Assembly: GCF_003589595.1 (NCBI RefSeq)
Contig: NW_020654810.1
Coordinates: 9,813,240-9,877,239 of the forward strand
Reading direction: 5' to 3'
From: Hyposmocoma kahamanoa
Lineage: Eukaryota; Arthropoda; Insecta; Lepidoptera; Cosmopterigidae
DNA: 64,000 nucleotides
Below, one piece after another: positions 44,023 to 56,649 of the stretch (its first letter is position 1; each line of letters starts with the position of its first letter). The notes beneath the pieces are model-generated. The model made no database searches and had not been told where the DNA came from. It worked only from the letters and a program-made list of their open reading frames with translations. The position numbers were made by a program, and so were the translations under genes.

Positions 44023-44795
44023 AGGGTGTAAATTTGAGACGGGGCAACAAGGCCAGCTACCTTAATCGGTGTAGTTATAGGAAAACGGTTCTAGAAGACA
44101 ATCCATGAATTTTGAAGATATTTTGATTGGCATTAACAGATTTTGAAAAAATGGTACAGTCAGCGAGAGCAATTTTTACAAAACTTTTTTTTATGCCATT
44201 CGATCCGGTCTGTGATAAGGATCAATAGTCTCTATTGGACCAACTGAGGTAAGAGTACTCGAAATGGCAGGAATCCAAAGCACAAACAGTAGCCACGTGT
44301 CCAGTTTTATTTAAAAAAGTAGCAATCTATAAAAAAAAAAGCAAAAGCAAAAGTTTAGAGGTACTTTACACGCGAGCCACTTTGGTTGGTTTCGGCTCAT
44401 TTCGAAAGACCCATACGCTCGATTGGTGCTTTGTTTTGGGATTACTATACCTGTTACTATATCCCACACCAAGTTTGACGCCCCTTCGTTGAATCTGGTA
44501 AGCATGGCATTACACCAAGTGATGTGATCCGTTTTTTGAGCCTCAGTCAAATCAAAATCGAAAAAAAAAGTCAAATTGTGTGGTATCCATCGAGAGCACA
44601 GCGAGATTCACACCGCGTTTGAATTCTGCAAACCAGCCATAAATAGTCGTCTTGCATGGTGCTTCATCGCCAAAAGCAGTTTGAAGCCGAGCGATGCTCC
44701 GCTGAGCTGTTAAATTACACTTAAAGTCGTAGAAAATCATACTACGAAAATTTTCACGAGTTAAATCTATGGTGATGTAGACAACCAATTTCTAA
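44023..44795 (-). pseudogene. Second mariner, internally deleted
   Basis: The minus strand from 44788 encodes the first helix-turn-helix ('FGDEAPCKTTIYGWFAEFKR'), then jumps directly to 'DLTEAQKTDHITWCNAMLTR' and 'EGASNLVWDIVTG'. The ~70 residues between are missing. The catalytic motif after 'VTG' is replaced by unrelated residues. Further on, 'KTGHVATV' is recognisable before the frame dissolves. The other side ends near 44023 at 'acagggtgtaaatttgag', a plausible terminus. It belongs to a different mariner subgroup (mauritiana/cecropia-like) from the element at 42552. Non-functional. Confidence 0.82.
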
Positions 44796-44892
44796 AATGA
44801 TGCCACAATGTAAAAACAAGTGACAGTCAGATGAAACAAACTGTATTCTACAGCCAAAGAGTTAAATTTTCAATTGTTGTAGTTTTTTAAAT

Positions 44893-45085
44893 ATTAACTG
44901 CCTCTATGGCCGAACGGTTACCATGCCGGACTGCCACGTACAGGTCCCAGGTTATATTTGTACGGCCTACATTTATTTCTCTCGTGAGTTTGGGTGTCAT
45001 TTGTGGTTGTCTATGCGTGTGTCCATGGCACCCGCGACACAGGGCTTCCCTATTGCGGGGCTATGTTGAGTGTGTGCGTTATTAT
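44893..45085 (+). repeat. tRNA-derived SINE, family C, copy 2
   Basis: A canonical A box TGGCCGAACGG lies near 44909. A decayed B box follows, then 'ggcctacatttatttctc', 'gtggttgtctatgcgtg' and 'tattgcggggctatg'. It complements the truncated copy at 7916. Confidence 0.8.
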
Positions 45086-45129
45086 TGTTGTTTATGTAAG
45101 TGGCCAGTTCCGGAAAGTTATAGTGCGCC

Positions 45130-45265
45130 CTATGTATGAGTACCAAATCAATTTAGAAAAGTTCAGTTCCTAAATTGGCCCTATCAGGAATCGAACCGCG
45201 ACCTCCGCATCCAGCGTCCAGAATGTAAACAGTTTGGCCATTGACGTCATAGCTCTGAGAGACCA
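45130..45265 (-). repeat. tRNA-related SINE, family D
   Basis: The minus strand reads 'gaggtcgcggttcgattcct' with a canonical B box, then 'ccaatttaggaactgaac' and 'aattgatttgg'. It is a clear relative of 32060-32225. Confidence 0.7.
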
Positions 45266-45479
45266 TATTTCTTAGTATATTTTACATGCAAAAACTATGG
45301 GAAAGGTATCATGGAACTGATTAAACGGTGAAATGTAGTAATAAGTAAAACATTATACAATAAAATAAATTTTAATAAATGACAAAACTACAAGTGACCA
45401 TTAGCCAATAAATTCAATGATTATCAAATCTATCGGACTAACACACAAAATAAATCATGCAGAAATGTATACAGGTGTC

Positions 45480-45800
45480 CATGGGTATGTGACATTGAGG
45501 GAAAGTACTTTAAATATGCATGTAATGTCCCCCAAGATAGTGTTTTCGGTCCTCTATTATTCTTGCTCTACATAAAGGACCTGTAACAAATGCAAGTTGC
45601 TCGCTTATGATATTTCAGTCGTAGCTTCATACAAAAATAACTTAATTAGCTACAAATCAAATATAAATTTAATAATAAGTTGGCTTAAATATAATAATTT
45701 GTCTGTGAACTTGGCTAAAACTATTAACTTAATTTGGTACAAAACGACAAACAATAATTATAACTTTTGTATAAAAAAAGACCTTAAAAGTTCGTGGAAT
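45480..45800 (+). pseudogene. Jockey/CR1-like reverse transcriptase fragment
   Basis: Part of a reverse-transcriptase palm domain. 'NVPQDSVFGPLLFLLYIKDL' corresponds to the usual GVPQGSVLGPLLF block. After a frame change, 'LAYDISVVASYKNN' replaces the catalytic YADDT box, so one active-site Asp is lost. Then comes 'IISWLKYNNLSVNLAKTI', the conserved W..NNL..N..KT segment. The organisation is that of Jockey- or CR1-clade LINEs. Both 5' and 3' parts are missing. Confidence 0.75.
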
Positions 45801-45811
45801 TACATCTATTT

Positions 45812-46047
45812 GCCAAGTTTTATTGGGATCGGTTGCTGGAAAGTGTGCGAAACCGGATTCATCCCCTAATTTACCACCCTTAGAGGTGGAATATTTTCTT
45901 CAAATTTCAATGGGATCAATACTGAGGTACTTTCTTTCCAACAATAAAAGAATCATCAAAATCGGTTCACAAACGCCGGAGAAATCGCGTAACATATATA
46001 AAAAATACAGACGCATTAGAACCTCCTCCTTTTTTGAAGTTGGTTAA
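45812..46047 (-). repeat. Reverse copy of the 'ccgacttcaaaaa' repeat
   Basis: The minus strand reads 'aaccaacttcaaaaaagga', 'ggaggttctaatgcgtctgt' and then 'gtgaaccgattttgatgat'. It is homologous to 42168-42260 and abuts the LINE fragment. Confidence 0.8.
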
Positions 46048-47229
46048 AAATGAATCAATGTAAACTATAGGGAGGGCAGCAAACAGACTCGATAATAATA
46101 ATCTTACGCATGGAAATAGACAGCAGTTGCAACTTTCAACATGTAGAGTTACATATACATCTTGAAGAGGTTATGAAATATATCATCAATCACAAATATA
46201 TCATTTATCAGTAGTATAACTCCTTGTGTAAGAGTTTATCCTAGGAAGTACTGCCACTTTACCCAATTCTGCCGCCAAGCAGTAATGTGAGCATATTGTA
46301 ATTATTTGTTTCACTGGTATTTTGAAAAAAGCATATCATCGCCGTTAGCGTTGGTCACATGGCGCATGGATTAGGTAGTCAAGCGTATTATTATTTTTAA
46401 AATTTTTCATCTTGTGTAACTCAAAAAATCCGCATTTACAAATACCATATATTTTAAGTTCTCGATTAGTATTTAGCATTAGCATTGTTATAATATTTGC
46501 CGAGTGGCTTGTGTCAATATTTTATTTTATATCTGCACTTGAAGTTCAAGTTATCGGCACTCCCTGTAGTAAGTGCTTTGTTACGGGATCGTAAACCGCA
46601 TATCTATTCAAATAAGGTATATTTTAAGATACGCTTGGTAGGAAATGATAAAAGATATTGAAGTACACATTTTTCACTTTGTTGTTGCTGCAAAGGAAAT
46701 AATGGCAATTGTCGTTTATTTAATAAATAAATATATAATTAAGAAAAACTATCTTACGAATGGATGTAGAAATGGAAAATGCGAGATTTCACGTTGATGA
46801 AAATTCTTGATTTCGAACTTGAACAACTTACAAAAGTTATTGCTGACATTGCGTCTATTACTTATTCGCCGTAGCGGAAACGCCGTTACGTGACTGTAAC
46901 CTTGATTATTGAATAAAATCTCATTGAATATTATTTCCTGTATTATGCCAACCTTTCCTTCGTATTTGTACAAGAGGTTACTCCTGATTTAGCCTTCATA
47001 TGAATCGGAAATTTCCGGGTAGAATCGAATGAATTTTGGGAAATCTATTTGCGGTTACAAAAAGTAAGAAAAACATTGGTTTCTGTAGAAAAACATATAA
47101 ATTGTTTATGTATGGATATAATTATGTGTTGTAAGTTATATATCGTATGTATATTTTTTATTGTGTATAAATAATGATCACAGTTATTTTAAATTTTGAT
47201 TTATTTGTGGGTTATTTACCTGTTTTTAT
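46048..47229. other. Intergenic; small family A fragment
   Basis: 46250-46300 carries 'ctgccgccaagcagtaatg', family A copy 6, truncated on both sides. The rest is AT-rich without features. Confidence 0.5.
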
Positions 47230-47385
47230 TTGTCATATTATGCATCCCAATCATTTAATCTGGATTCAGGTCTCTGGTTGACTGGTAGAGAATGCCTAAG
47301 GGCAATAAGTCTGCCATTTGTACTACTTTGTGTGCAATAAAGTTTAAATAAATAAAAAATAAATGAATAAAAGTTTAGCGAAAGA
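47230..47385 (+). repeat. LINE 3' tail
   Basis: 'tctggttgactggtagagaa', 'tgcctaagggcaataagtct' and 'gtgcaataaagtttaaataa' form a well-known 3' end of lepidopteran LINEs (Jockey/CR1 type), ending in AAAT-like repeats. Confidence 0.75.
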
Positions 47386-49202
47386 AATGTGTGGACTTGT
47401 AAACGAACAGATAACTTATGGTGGGTATTTTTGGATTTAATGCAATAGGTTACGTAAGTATAAATCTTGTTCAAAGAGTCTCGGCGAATAATATTTGTCG
47501 TCATTGCGTCCAATTCACTCCAAATTAAACTCTTGCGGCCCTAGTGTGGTCACACTCCACTAACATATGGATTAATTAGGTCTTCTGTTGTATTACAGTA
47601 ATCGCAGAGGGGTTAGGGTTTGGTACCTATCAAGTGATAACATTTATTTATCTAATTCTAAATTCTGACGGCCTCGAATATCTGTGTAACACAATCGTAA
47701 AACTTTTTCACTTCCGACTTGTAAAACCAACCTCAATCAACACTGTCCACTGTGTCGCATGTGCTCTTCTTACAATGCTTTGAGATTTGATTTTCTCTGG
47801 TTCTGTGGCCTTAGCAAGGCACTCAATTAAAAAGTGTCTTATGTGCTGACTTTGCGAAAGGTTTTGTTTTATTTATTGTCTTCTCATAAATGTTACATGC
47901 AAATTTCTTATTACTGTCATTTACGCACTTTTTGTTAATGAAATTTGATTATTGTGTTCACATGAAGTAGGGTACATTCTTTTCATATCATTATGTGTAT
48001 CAAACGCTTTCACCATATTTTAGAATTATATCGAGTTTTAAGAACCGAATAACAAAAATGCTGAAACAAGAAATTCCCTAGAGAGACTCACACCATTAAA
48101 CCAACGTTTCGAGATGGTCGCGGTTGCATCGTCACATGCCAAATGTCTCTAGCTAGCGAAATTTTCTCGTGATCTGTATCCCAGATATTTAGACAAATAT
48201 CTCTAGCTAAAAAAATAATTTCAGTAACAGTCGGTTACATTAGATTAGTGTTAGATATTTTATTCCAGAATAACGTATTTTCGGTTTAACACTTCGTATT
48301 TTGAGCTGTATAGCTCGTATCAAACTCAAAACTCAAATTGAAATAAGATACTTTGGTATAATAAAGTACTCATGTAACATGAAAGTAATAAAAATAATAC
48401 GAACTATATAAAACAAATTTTGCGTATGCAAAATTTTATAACCCTCTTATTTAAGCTTAAAAAGTTATCGACAAATTTAATTTGTAGAATTTAAATCTCT
48501 CTTACGAAAAGCTGTCATTTTGCAGATGCGACTTTATTATACCACGCTGTAAATATAATATCCTTATTTCATATGTAAACATATTACGTATGAAACCGTT
48601 ACATTGATTAAAATCTACTCATTCGTAAGGGTGTTTCCGATTTTCCGATTTCTTACTCATTCCATGAGAAGAATGTATAAGAAACTATACAGAAAAAGTA
48701 GACATACGATTAACTTATTGAGTAAGATTTATACGTTTTATTGCTTAACTACAATAATTAGTGAAGAAACACGTCAGTTGATGAGGAGACAGACAAAAAT
48801 TACAGAACTGTATTAGGGATACTTGCTACTTGTTAGCACGCCTTGAACCGTTTGTTTGTCTTGTATATTTCATTAAGTAGAAATCGACGACGGTAAGGTA
48901 AAAGTTTAACATGCATTTGGAAAATATTACAAGAGAGACGATTTAGGGAATTTAAAAACACCATGACTCTAATTATATTTCTTTTAAATAAATATAATTA
49001 GACTTCTAATTATTTTAAATTTTCAGGTTTTCCATATTACAAAAAAAAAAAGAGTTATCATTTCTTTTTCGTAAAAACAAAATACTTTAAATCGCTCCCA
49101 TGCAATATATTACAAATGTACGTTACACATTTCACCTGGCTAGTGTCGAAATATATGCTGTAAAACTAAATTTCTCTCAGTTATCGTATCTTTTTTTATG
49201 AT
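47386..49202. other. Intergenic, nothing recognised
   Basis: AT-rich. The open frame near 48604-48816 lies in low-complexity DNA and is not called. Confidence 0.4.
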
Positions 49203-49438
49203 ACCTAGTGATGTGACAAACAAGTGGTGGTAAGCGACACACCTGTTCATAACAGTTGCAGTGCTACGTAGAGCTTTAAATCACATTGATTTGAGGGGTA
49301 CTGTCACTGCATCCGTGACCCTGAGACATAAATTTAAAAGTCCCATGTGCCTGTAATTTCACATTACTACTTGGAAGCAGAAATAAATAAGGTGGTAGTA
49401 CGTCTCTGGACTCTTTCACAAGGAGCTCTATTTCTACT
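49203..49438 (-). repeat. Dispersed repeat family A, copy 7
   Basis: Minus-strand copy. The block between 'tgtaatttcac' and 'attactacttgg' is deleted relative to copies 3 and 9. Confidence 0.8.
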
Positions 49439-49744
49439 GGGGGAAAAATCACGGCTTGTCAACCATAAAATACATTTTCAATTATTCTTGCATCTAGAAT
49501 TAGACATTCGTCGAAGCGAATAACGTTTACATCAATTTCTATTTAAATTCGAGTTCGGTACCTACCTTTTGCGATTCGGTTCAATACTGAATTATAAAGG
49601 GAAATGAGACTTGAATATTGATTTTTCCAATGAACTTTTTACGTGTATATGAATTCAACGCGAAGAACATTAAATCGTCATGATCCGTAACATGGTTTTG
49701 AAAACAATAATATTGTAAAAAGTTGCGTAAAATAATATACTTAC

Positions 49745-50211
49745 TTGAGATGAAACGGATAGTGATTTGGCCGTTTACCGGATACCGCATATCCGGCGAG
49801 CACCCAGGCCGGATAGCCGAATATTCGACTACCATATATCTGACCCACAGCCGTAAACATGTGGCGACCGGTTTACAGCGCGCATTGCGGTGATTGATAG
49901 ATTAGTGATTGATTTCACTTTTACATTGACGATTTGGTTATTGTGGTCACTTGGTTGTGGTACCTTTATAGTTCCTTCAATCACAAGTAGTAAACAGATT
50001 GTCAACGACCCTGTAATTGCTGTTTAACCTATAACTATAATCTTTAATCAATAAATCAATTTATTTGGCGTACTGATTATGATTTTTTTTCAGTTTCATA
50101 TATCCGGTATCCGGCCGGATATTGTTGTACTATCAGGTTTCTGGCCAGATAGTGAAAATAGGCTGAACAGGCCGTATACCGGATAAGTACTGGTTATCCG
50201 TTTCATCTATA
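49745..50211. mobile_element. hAT element, second copy
   Basis: The 467-bp element has ends 'gagatgaaacggata' and 'tatccgtttcatc', the same family as 35431-36583. The 8-bp flanks 'atacttac' (49737-49744) and 'atacctac' (50212-50219) agree at 7 of 8. 'ggatatcc', 'ccggatac' and 'gccggatat' recur near both ends. Non-coding. Confidence 0.85.
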
Positions 50212-50399
50212 ATACCTACACGAAACTCACAAAATAATTAAAGTTAGCCTTTATATAGTTCCACTGCTGTGCATTGTATATGTGTTTTATATAAATGTGT
50301 ATAAAATTAATAATGAATGTTCTATGTGTTTTTATGTTATACTCTGTGAAGTGATTGTAAATGTTTTGTTTCTGTTTGTATTTGTGCAGAATAAACGTG

Positions 50400-50650
50400 T
50401 TATCTATCTGTCTATCTATCATTGGACTTCCTCTCACAACGATAGGGCTTGGGCTGTAGTTTCCACGCAAGCGCAATGCGGATTGAGAACTTCACACACA
50501 TCATTAAATTATTTTGCAGATGTGTGCAGCTTTCCTCCCGATGTTATCCTTCACCGAAAACCTAATGGTAAATTTCATATATTGAACACCGAAAACTCAG
50601 AGGTTCAAGACCTGATCCAAAGCTACGACCGTCTGCTCGAAAGGCAGTAA
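50400..50650 (-). repeat. Microsatellite and lepidopteran tRNA-like repeat
   Basis: (CTAT)n-like tract at 50400-50422. Then, reading on the plus strand, 'atgcggattgagaacttcac', 'tttcctcccgatgttatcct' and 'tcaccgaaaacctaatgg', the reverse of the repeat at 34177. An open frame of 122 codons spans it; I judge this accidental. Confidence 0.7.
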
Positions 50651-52379
50651 CTCAAATCATTATGCTTCTATGACTACAAAATAATACATCTTAAATGATT
50701 TTTATACCTTAGAGCAACGATTAACATGTAATTAAAAACGAAGATAAGTTATCCAAAATGTATAACTTAAGATTTCGACCTACCTTACAAAAAAACGGAC
50801 GTTTGTCTTTGTCTTTGTGGTAATAATAAATCAATGTTTATGACCCCTGTTGAACAAATGATGTAATGGAAGTGATAAGTGACTTCAAAAAGTGGATACT
50901 ACTGGTTATGACGATATCAAGACAAAGTTAATAGAATATGTATCTATCTAGATGTAGTTAATGCTGAGTCATATTTTTCTTAAAAGTGTAGAAGAGTTTT
51001 TTAATGTAAATTAGGAGACAATTGAGTAGACGAGCCACTTGATGGGAGGTGGTCATCATCGCCGATGGACATCTGCAACATCAAATGAGTTGAGAGAGCC
51101 CTGTGAACTGAAGTTTCTGAAGAACCGCATGTCATAGCGCAAAGAAAACACTTCAGTCCTAACTCTCTAATTAAGCTCAACTAAAAAACTAAAAAAAGTG
51201 TGTGGTAAATGCCGCCACGGGGATTCAAACCGTCGACCTCTGAATTTAGAAACAACCGCTCTCCTAAGTTCACTAGTGCTTCTTAAAAAAACTACATCAA
51301 ACACAAAAAAGATTGAATTAATTTTTAACATCATTTACCTTTCTTATTTATTTTGTTATTTTTATTAGCAAAAGTATTGCAAAATAGAATGATGTTAATC
51401 AGTCTTGATTAACATCAATCTACTAAGCAAGAATGCTTGACAATAAAAGGCTTTTGAGCCAGTCAGCTCATCAAAGAACTCTGTTACAAGCGTATCACAA
51501 AGCGAAACAATTAATTATTTCCTCATGATTCTTCGATAGCGTTGAGCTTAATTAGTGAAAACCTTAGAATTTCCTAATTCAAAGAAAATATATGTCAATC
51601 CTTATCAAGGGGTTCCTAGGATCGATTATCTTTGGCATCCTTACTTGATTGATAATACGCATAATACCTTTATAATACGCATTTTATCAAGGAATGGACT
51701 TCCTCGCCTGTCGAGCTCATACAACCCGAATGTCTTTAGGGGGCCTGAATGATGAGACATCGTCTGGTCGTACTTGTTCCATCTTTATCGTTTCGTCTTC
51801 TCCAGTACTAAGTAGTGGTCAAGAGTACTCGTCCTGGGAAATATTTCTAAAATAAAAATAAAATAAATGAATAAATCATATTTTACCTCAGAATAACATT
51901 AAAAAAATATACATAGAAAAGAAGTAAAAACAGTAAAAGTAAATTGAGACAAAAGGCATAGGCTCAGCTTATAGAAACGGCGATCGTACCGTGGAGCGCT
52001 GTTTTTCAGCCTCTGCCTACTCCCTTATGGTATTGAGCGGGAGTCATTGCTACGAGGGCTTTAATCTTATATCTATTCCTTATAAACTAGGTCGTAACTA
52101 TATCCAAAATAACAAATGCACATAAGATTATAATTATAGTTATTGGCATAATAATAATTAATTTCTAAAAAAAAGGAAAAGAAAAACAATACAAGTAAAC
52201 AAGTTCATGGAGTTAGACATTGCGTGTAGTTCTGTATACGTGTACGTGAGTGTTATGTCTTTTATTATTTCAAAAGTTATTTATCTTAGGGATTTGTGTC
52301 AAATGTATTTTACTATTTTCAAATTTTTACAGTAAGCATGCTTCAAGTTTTCTGCCTTGTTTTTTTTTATTTCCACCCT
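50651..52379. other. Intergenic with old repeat fragments
   Basis: 51020-51085 ('cacttgatgggaggtggtca') matches a common lepidopteran repeat. 51195-51285 on the minus strand resembles a tRNA-derived head ('gtcgacggtttgaatcc'). 51955-52075 is a GC-richer stretch that may also be repetitive. Confidence 0.45.
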
Positions 52380-52455
52380 ACCTATTTCTGCCGCCAAACA
52401 GTAATGTAAGCATTACTGAATTCTAGTTTTGAAGGGTAAGAACCTGATAAGAAGT
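52380..52455 (+). repeat. Dispersed repeat family A, copy 8 (fragment)
   Basis: 'ttctgccgccaaacagtaat' through 'tttgaagggtaagaacctg'; truncated after the first third. Confidence 0.7.
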
Positions 52456-54063
52456 ATGTAATGCTGAGGTTCCATATTTTTCATTAGTACTAGATTCCGT
52501 TTATTAACCTTTTACCTTTGTACCTTTATTTTTTATTGTAAATGTGCTTAACAATAAATGTCTTATTATTATGATTATTAGTACGCCACTATAGAAAGGT
52601 TATTAGCAATACCCGAAAACCTTTCAACCAACTTTTTCAAAGTTCACAGTATTTATATGTTTGCTTACTAATCAATAAAACTGAATTTGATTTTTATGGA
52701 AAATGGAAAAAAGTCAATATGAATCCTGTTGTGGCAATCGACTATTTGCGTGCGTTACTACAGGGTCACCATAATCGAGTTTCTAAAATAATCAATCAGG
52801 TAAAAAGTGGCGTTTTAGTCGCAAAAATATATTTCGTCGATAGGTACCGCATTGTGTTTTATCGCTAGGATAATCTGATTTTGGCGGCACTAATATCGAG
52901 AAACACAGTATCTAACTTAAATTTTATTGCACCAGAAAAAGCAGTGAAGTGAACGGTTCTAATACCAAAATGGGAATATTATAAGTTTAAAAGAGGGGAT
53001 TTACTAAATGTGAGACTATATAAAATACATGAGACTTGTCAACTTATGTTTCAGGAAAGTTGATATTGAGTACGCGATTCGGTGAGCTGTTTTGCTTGGT
53101 TATAAAATAACAACGGTAATCTTAGGCAGCATTTTCGAGCATGCGCGAGAATTCCGTGGAAGATTTAGGTTCGTATCTAGTTTGTACGTTACACAATTCT
53201 TTCAATCAAAAATTTGCCTCCATTCCGTTCCGCCGCAATATACATTGAGCCTAAGACGATGTTAAAGACAATATTTTGGCGGTTTCAACAGTATATAAAA
53301 CATATATGTGGGGTATGGCGATATAAACAACGCGAATTTAATGAGTTTTTTTTATTTCAACAACGTTTAAACAGTATCGTAAACGTAAATCATAGATGAA
53401 CCATAGACAAAAAACTTGACTGCTAACTCATAGTTAAACAGTTTTTTGAATTTATAAATCTAACACACAGCACTGTTTCCGCATATATGTAGGTAGTAGA
53501 GTAATAGTACCATCTTATATCGTATCGATGGCATGCTTGACACTGTCGTGGTGAAAGTATTTGCCAATCGGCGTAAGGTACTCATCAATTGTAGCCCAGA
53601 GTGAGCCAGACGTACAGGAAAGGTGTGGTACGTCGTGCGGAGGGATTCCTTTCTTACAAACTAAATTTACTTATCTTCATGCATAAATAGGTACCTTTGA
53701 CATTTTGCATGAAAATTACTACATTAGAATTCACACAGGCCATGAATACTCTCGAGATACTGTTCTTACCAACATTATAACTGTATTACGGTATTACTAA
53801 CTCACCGATTTCCTTATTTATTCATTGAATAGTTAAAGTAAGACAATGCGTCTCCTAAGATCAGATTTCAAGGCTTTACGCTATTGTTTCAACACTGAAA
53901 GGTATTTAGAACAATAGTGGAAATTATAAATTATTAGCAATATTGATTACAAATTGGCAAGTTTTCTACTTATAGCCATTTACATAGAGGTAAGTATGTT
54001 TTAAGAGATAAGTAACTAGTAATATTATAAATAAGTATAACTAGTTGTAGTTTACGAAACGAC
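52456..54063. other. Intergenic
   Basis: 52855-52935 is a degenerate relative of the repeat unit at 60611-60910 ('ggcggcactaatatcgaga'). Otherwise nothing was recognised. Confidence 0.4.
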
Positions 54064-55146
54064 TTTTGACAGCGTTGAGCAATGTTCCATTCCCTGCATC
54101 GTTGTAATATAGACAAAAAGTATGTGGATATCCTTCGGGAGCTATACAAAAACGCAACTCTCCAGGTCCGAATGCACAGACTTACCGATTTCGTCCCAAT
54201 CCGACGAGGTGTTCGTTAAGGCGATACTATTTTGTTAAACAATATTAAAAAATAGATGTTTAGAGTACTATCTCACCCAAGCTATTCACTACTGTGCTCG
54301 AGGATATTATGAAAACACTCGACTGGGGCGAGATAGAAGTAAACATTGATGGCCGCAATTTAACACATCTGCACTTCGCTGACGACTTGGTCCTCTAAGC
54401 TTAAAGTATCGAACACTTGCAAAGCATGCTAGCATGCAAGATCTGCACCAAGCATCGATGAGGGTGAGCCTAAGGATGAACATGACCAAAACCAAGGTTA
54501 TGACCAACTTTGCGGGTCCTAAATATAATATACTATAAGCAACTGCCCTATAGAGGTAGTGAGCGACTACATATATCTCAGTCATTATCTATCCTGCGAC
54601 CCCGCTTCTCAGCTTAAAGGTACCACGAGACGAATTCAATTAGGATGGGCTTCAATAGGTTGGAAGATGTGTTCAAGTCTAGAATCCCTCAATGCCTGAA
54701 GACCAAGGTGTTCAACCAATGTGTCCTACCTATAGGTACTTATTTATGCTTCCGAGACATGGCCGCTCACGAAAGAACACGTGCACAAGATTCAAGTAAC
54801 ACAAAGGGCAATGGAGCGCGCCATGCTCGAAATTTCTCTGTTGGACCACGTACCCAATGTAGACATTCAACGTCGCACAAAGGTAGTAGACGCGGGTACG
54901 AGGATAGCCAAGCTTAAGTGGAAGTGGGCGTGGCACTTGGCTAGAAGGGACGATGGAAGATGGACGAAAGCCGTTACTGAATGGTGGCCAAGAGACGCAA
55001 AAAGGCCTAGAGGCAGACTACCAGCCATATGGATTGATGACTTTAAGGCCATAGTTGGAAACCACTGGACACGACTCTCAAGGGACCGGAAAGAATGGCG
55101 CAATAGAGACGAGGCCTATACTCAGCAGTGGGAGCAAAAAGGCTGA
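54064..55146 (+). pseudogene. RTE-like LINE reverse transcriptase, decayed
   Basis: The C-terminal half of a non-LTR retrotransposon polyprotein. In order: 'FDSVEQ' (54064), 'VDILRELYKNATLQV', 'IRRGVR' followed by a stop where Gln is expected (54199-54219), the catalytic block 'LTHLHFADDLVL' (DD at 54381-54386), a scrambled region with several frameshifts, 'IPQCLKTKVFNQCVLP', and a coherent tail 'VTQRAMERAMLEISLLDHV' to 'DEAYTQQWEQKG' ending at TGA 55144-55146. The tail matches RTE-clade elements common in Lepidoptera. It copied RNA into DNA at nicked chromosomal sites. The upstream endonuclease domain is absent. Confidence 0.88.
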
Positions 55147-55184
55147 AATGAATAATTTTGATTTTTTAAACTTGTTTACACATG

Positions 55185-55365
55185 TAGGAAATGAAACTAT
55201 TTTTCCAACAAACAACAAACAACAAACTACTCCAGTCTACTAGTGACTAGTCCAGTCGTCGGTTTGTTTGAAAAAACAAATATACGCGATTTAAATCCGG
55301 AAAAATAGTTTCATTTCCTATGTGTAACAATCGCGAAAACCTAAGATCTCGATATTGTTTACATA
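55185..55365 (+). repeat. Dispersed repeat family E, copy 4
   Basis: Contains 'ggaaatgaaactatttttcc', 'gtcggtttgtttgaaaaa', 'cgcgatttaaatccgg' and 'aacaatcgcgaaaacctaag'. It lacks the 'gggcccgaaacg' core. Confidence 0.65.
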
Positions 55366-55718
55366 TGAGTAGATAAATAACTAAGTTATACTCAAATGTC
55401 CAAAAAACCATTGTATCTTCTTACTTCTCCGGAATATCCTTCTTTACTTAGGAATCGCGTATTTAAGGCGAAAACGCGACCGGTAGCAACAATATTTGCC
55501 CAACGCTTTGGAACTTTTGGATTTCCACGGCTCATGGATAGGGCTGAGGCCGGATTTAATGAATGTTTGACATTTATGCGATTTTATGGTTTTTATACAT
55601 ACAAGAGTCGAGTTTATTTCAGATGAGTGACGCAGATCTGCGTCTCCGCTACCGGGCGCGTGATTACGCGTCCCGCGCACCGTCGCGGGGCGCGGTGCAG
55701 TGTGTTGACCGCCTTAGT
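55366..55718. other. Intergenic with CpG-rich patch
   Basis: 55630-55705 is CpG-rich with the palindrome 'cgcagatctgcg' and 'gcgcgtgattacgcgtcc'. It abuts the foldback element at 55719. Unassigned. Confidence 0.4.
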
Positions 55719-55924
55719 GGGCAATTTTCAGATTACCTTTGTCTACCCAATTTCGGTGACAATTTCTATTATTTAAATACTGGAGTATTTTATTGAAATA
55801 TTGAATAATGTTTCTGGTTACTACACTCGAATATGAAATAATATTTTATGCTAATATTTTACAATATTGGAATAAAAAAATTGCCACCGAAATTAGGTAG
55901 AGAAATCTGACCTGAAAATTACCC
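55719..55924. mobile_element. Foldback MITE, family F, copy 1
   Basis: The 206-bp element has arms 'gggcaattttcag' and 'ctgaaaattaccc'. Pairing continues to 'caatttcggtgacaattt' against 'aaattgccaccgaaatt', ~48 bp in all. AT-rich centre. Confidence 0.75.
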
Positions 55925-56606
55925 AAGTATATCATTAAAGTCACTTTCATCTACATATAATGTTATTGATTACAATATTTTATATATTTCCTAAATAAAT
56001 ACGATATAATGGTTAGATAACGCTGTATAGAAAAAAATGGTTACCAAAAGCGATCCGATCCGCTGACGGTTTAAGTTTCACGGTAGATCTTTGTCAACAA
56101 CTTCCACCTAAATTTAGAGTTTCCTGGAATTACAGGGTTCGTTAATAATGGAAAATTTATGTTAATTCACCTCAAAGGTACAAGGCAAAAACTAACCTCG
56201 TCTTACATTTTTGGGTCAAATTATATTTAATCTATCGGGGGCCAGACGACCACTTGTATCAATCACTCGGGCACTATTTATTATGGGAACGATAAACACG
56301 CATTATGCCGTACCATATGATGTATAGGTGTAACGTAATACAGTCATTATGAGTTAGTATAGTGACACATACGAGGTCATCAGTGATTTGCGGAGCATAA
56401 TCTATATACACAAAAACGTATTTATGGGATAGACGTTGATCGATTGTTTTCGATTTTGTAAGTTGTGAAAGAGATTAGCGTTTGATCGCACAAGAACTCC
56501 TTGAATTTGGTGAGTTTATTTTTTAGACAAATAGGTTTGGTTAAGAAAAGACGAGCTTTTGTTTCATTTTTTTAAACAGTTGACAACGATATTCTAATCT
56601 TGTAAG
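55925..56606. other. Intergenic, AT-rich
   Basis: No supported feature. Confidence 0.4.
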
Positions 56607-56649
56607 ATGATATGTCAAATGTATGTGGTATGTAGGATGGTATTTTATA

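Noticed and set aside
50282..50650. 122-codon plus-strand frame
   Set aside because: It spans a microsatellite and a known lepidopteran repeat in reverse; no protein family.
54867..55103. Minus-strand frame of 78 codons
   Set aside because: Shadow of the RTE-like coding tail on the plus strand.
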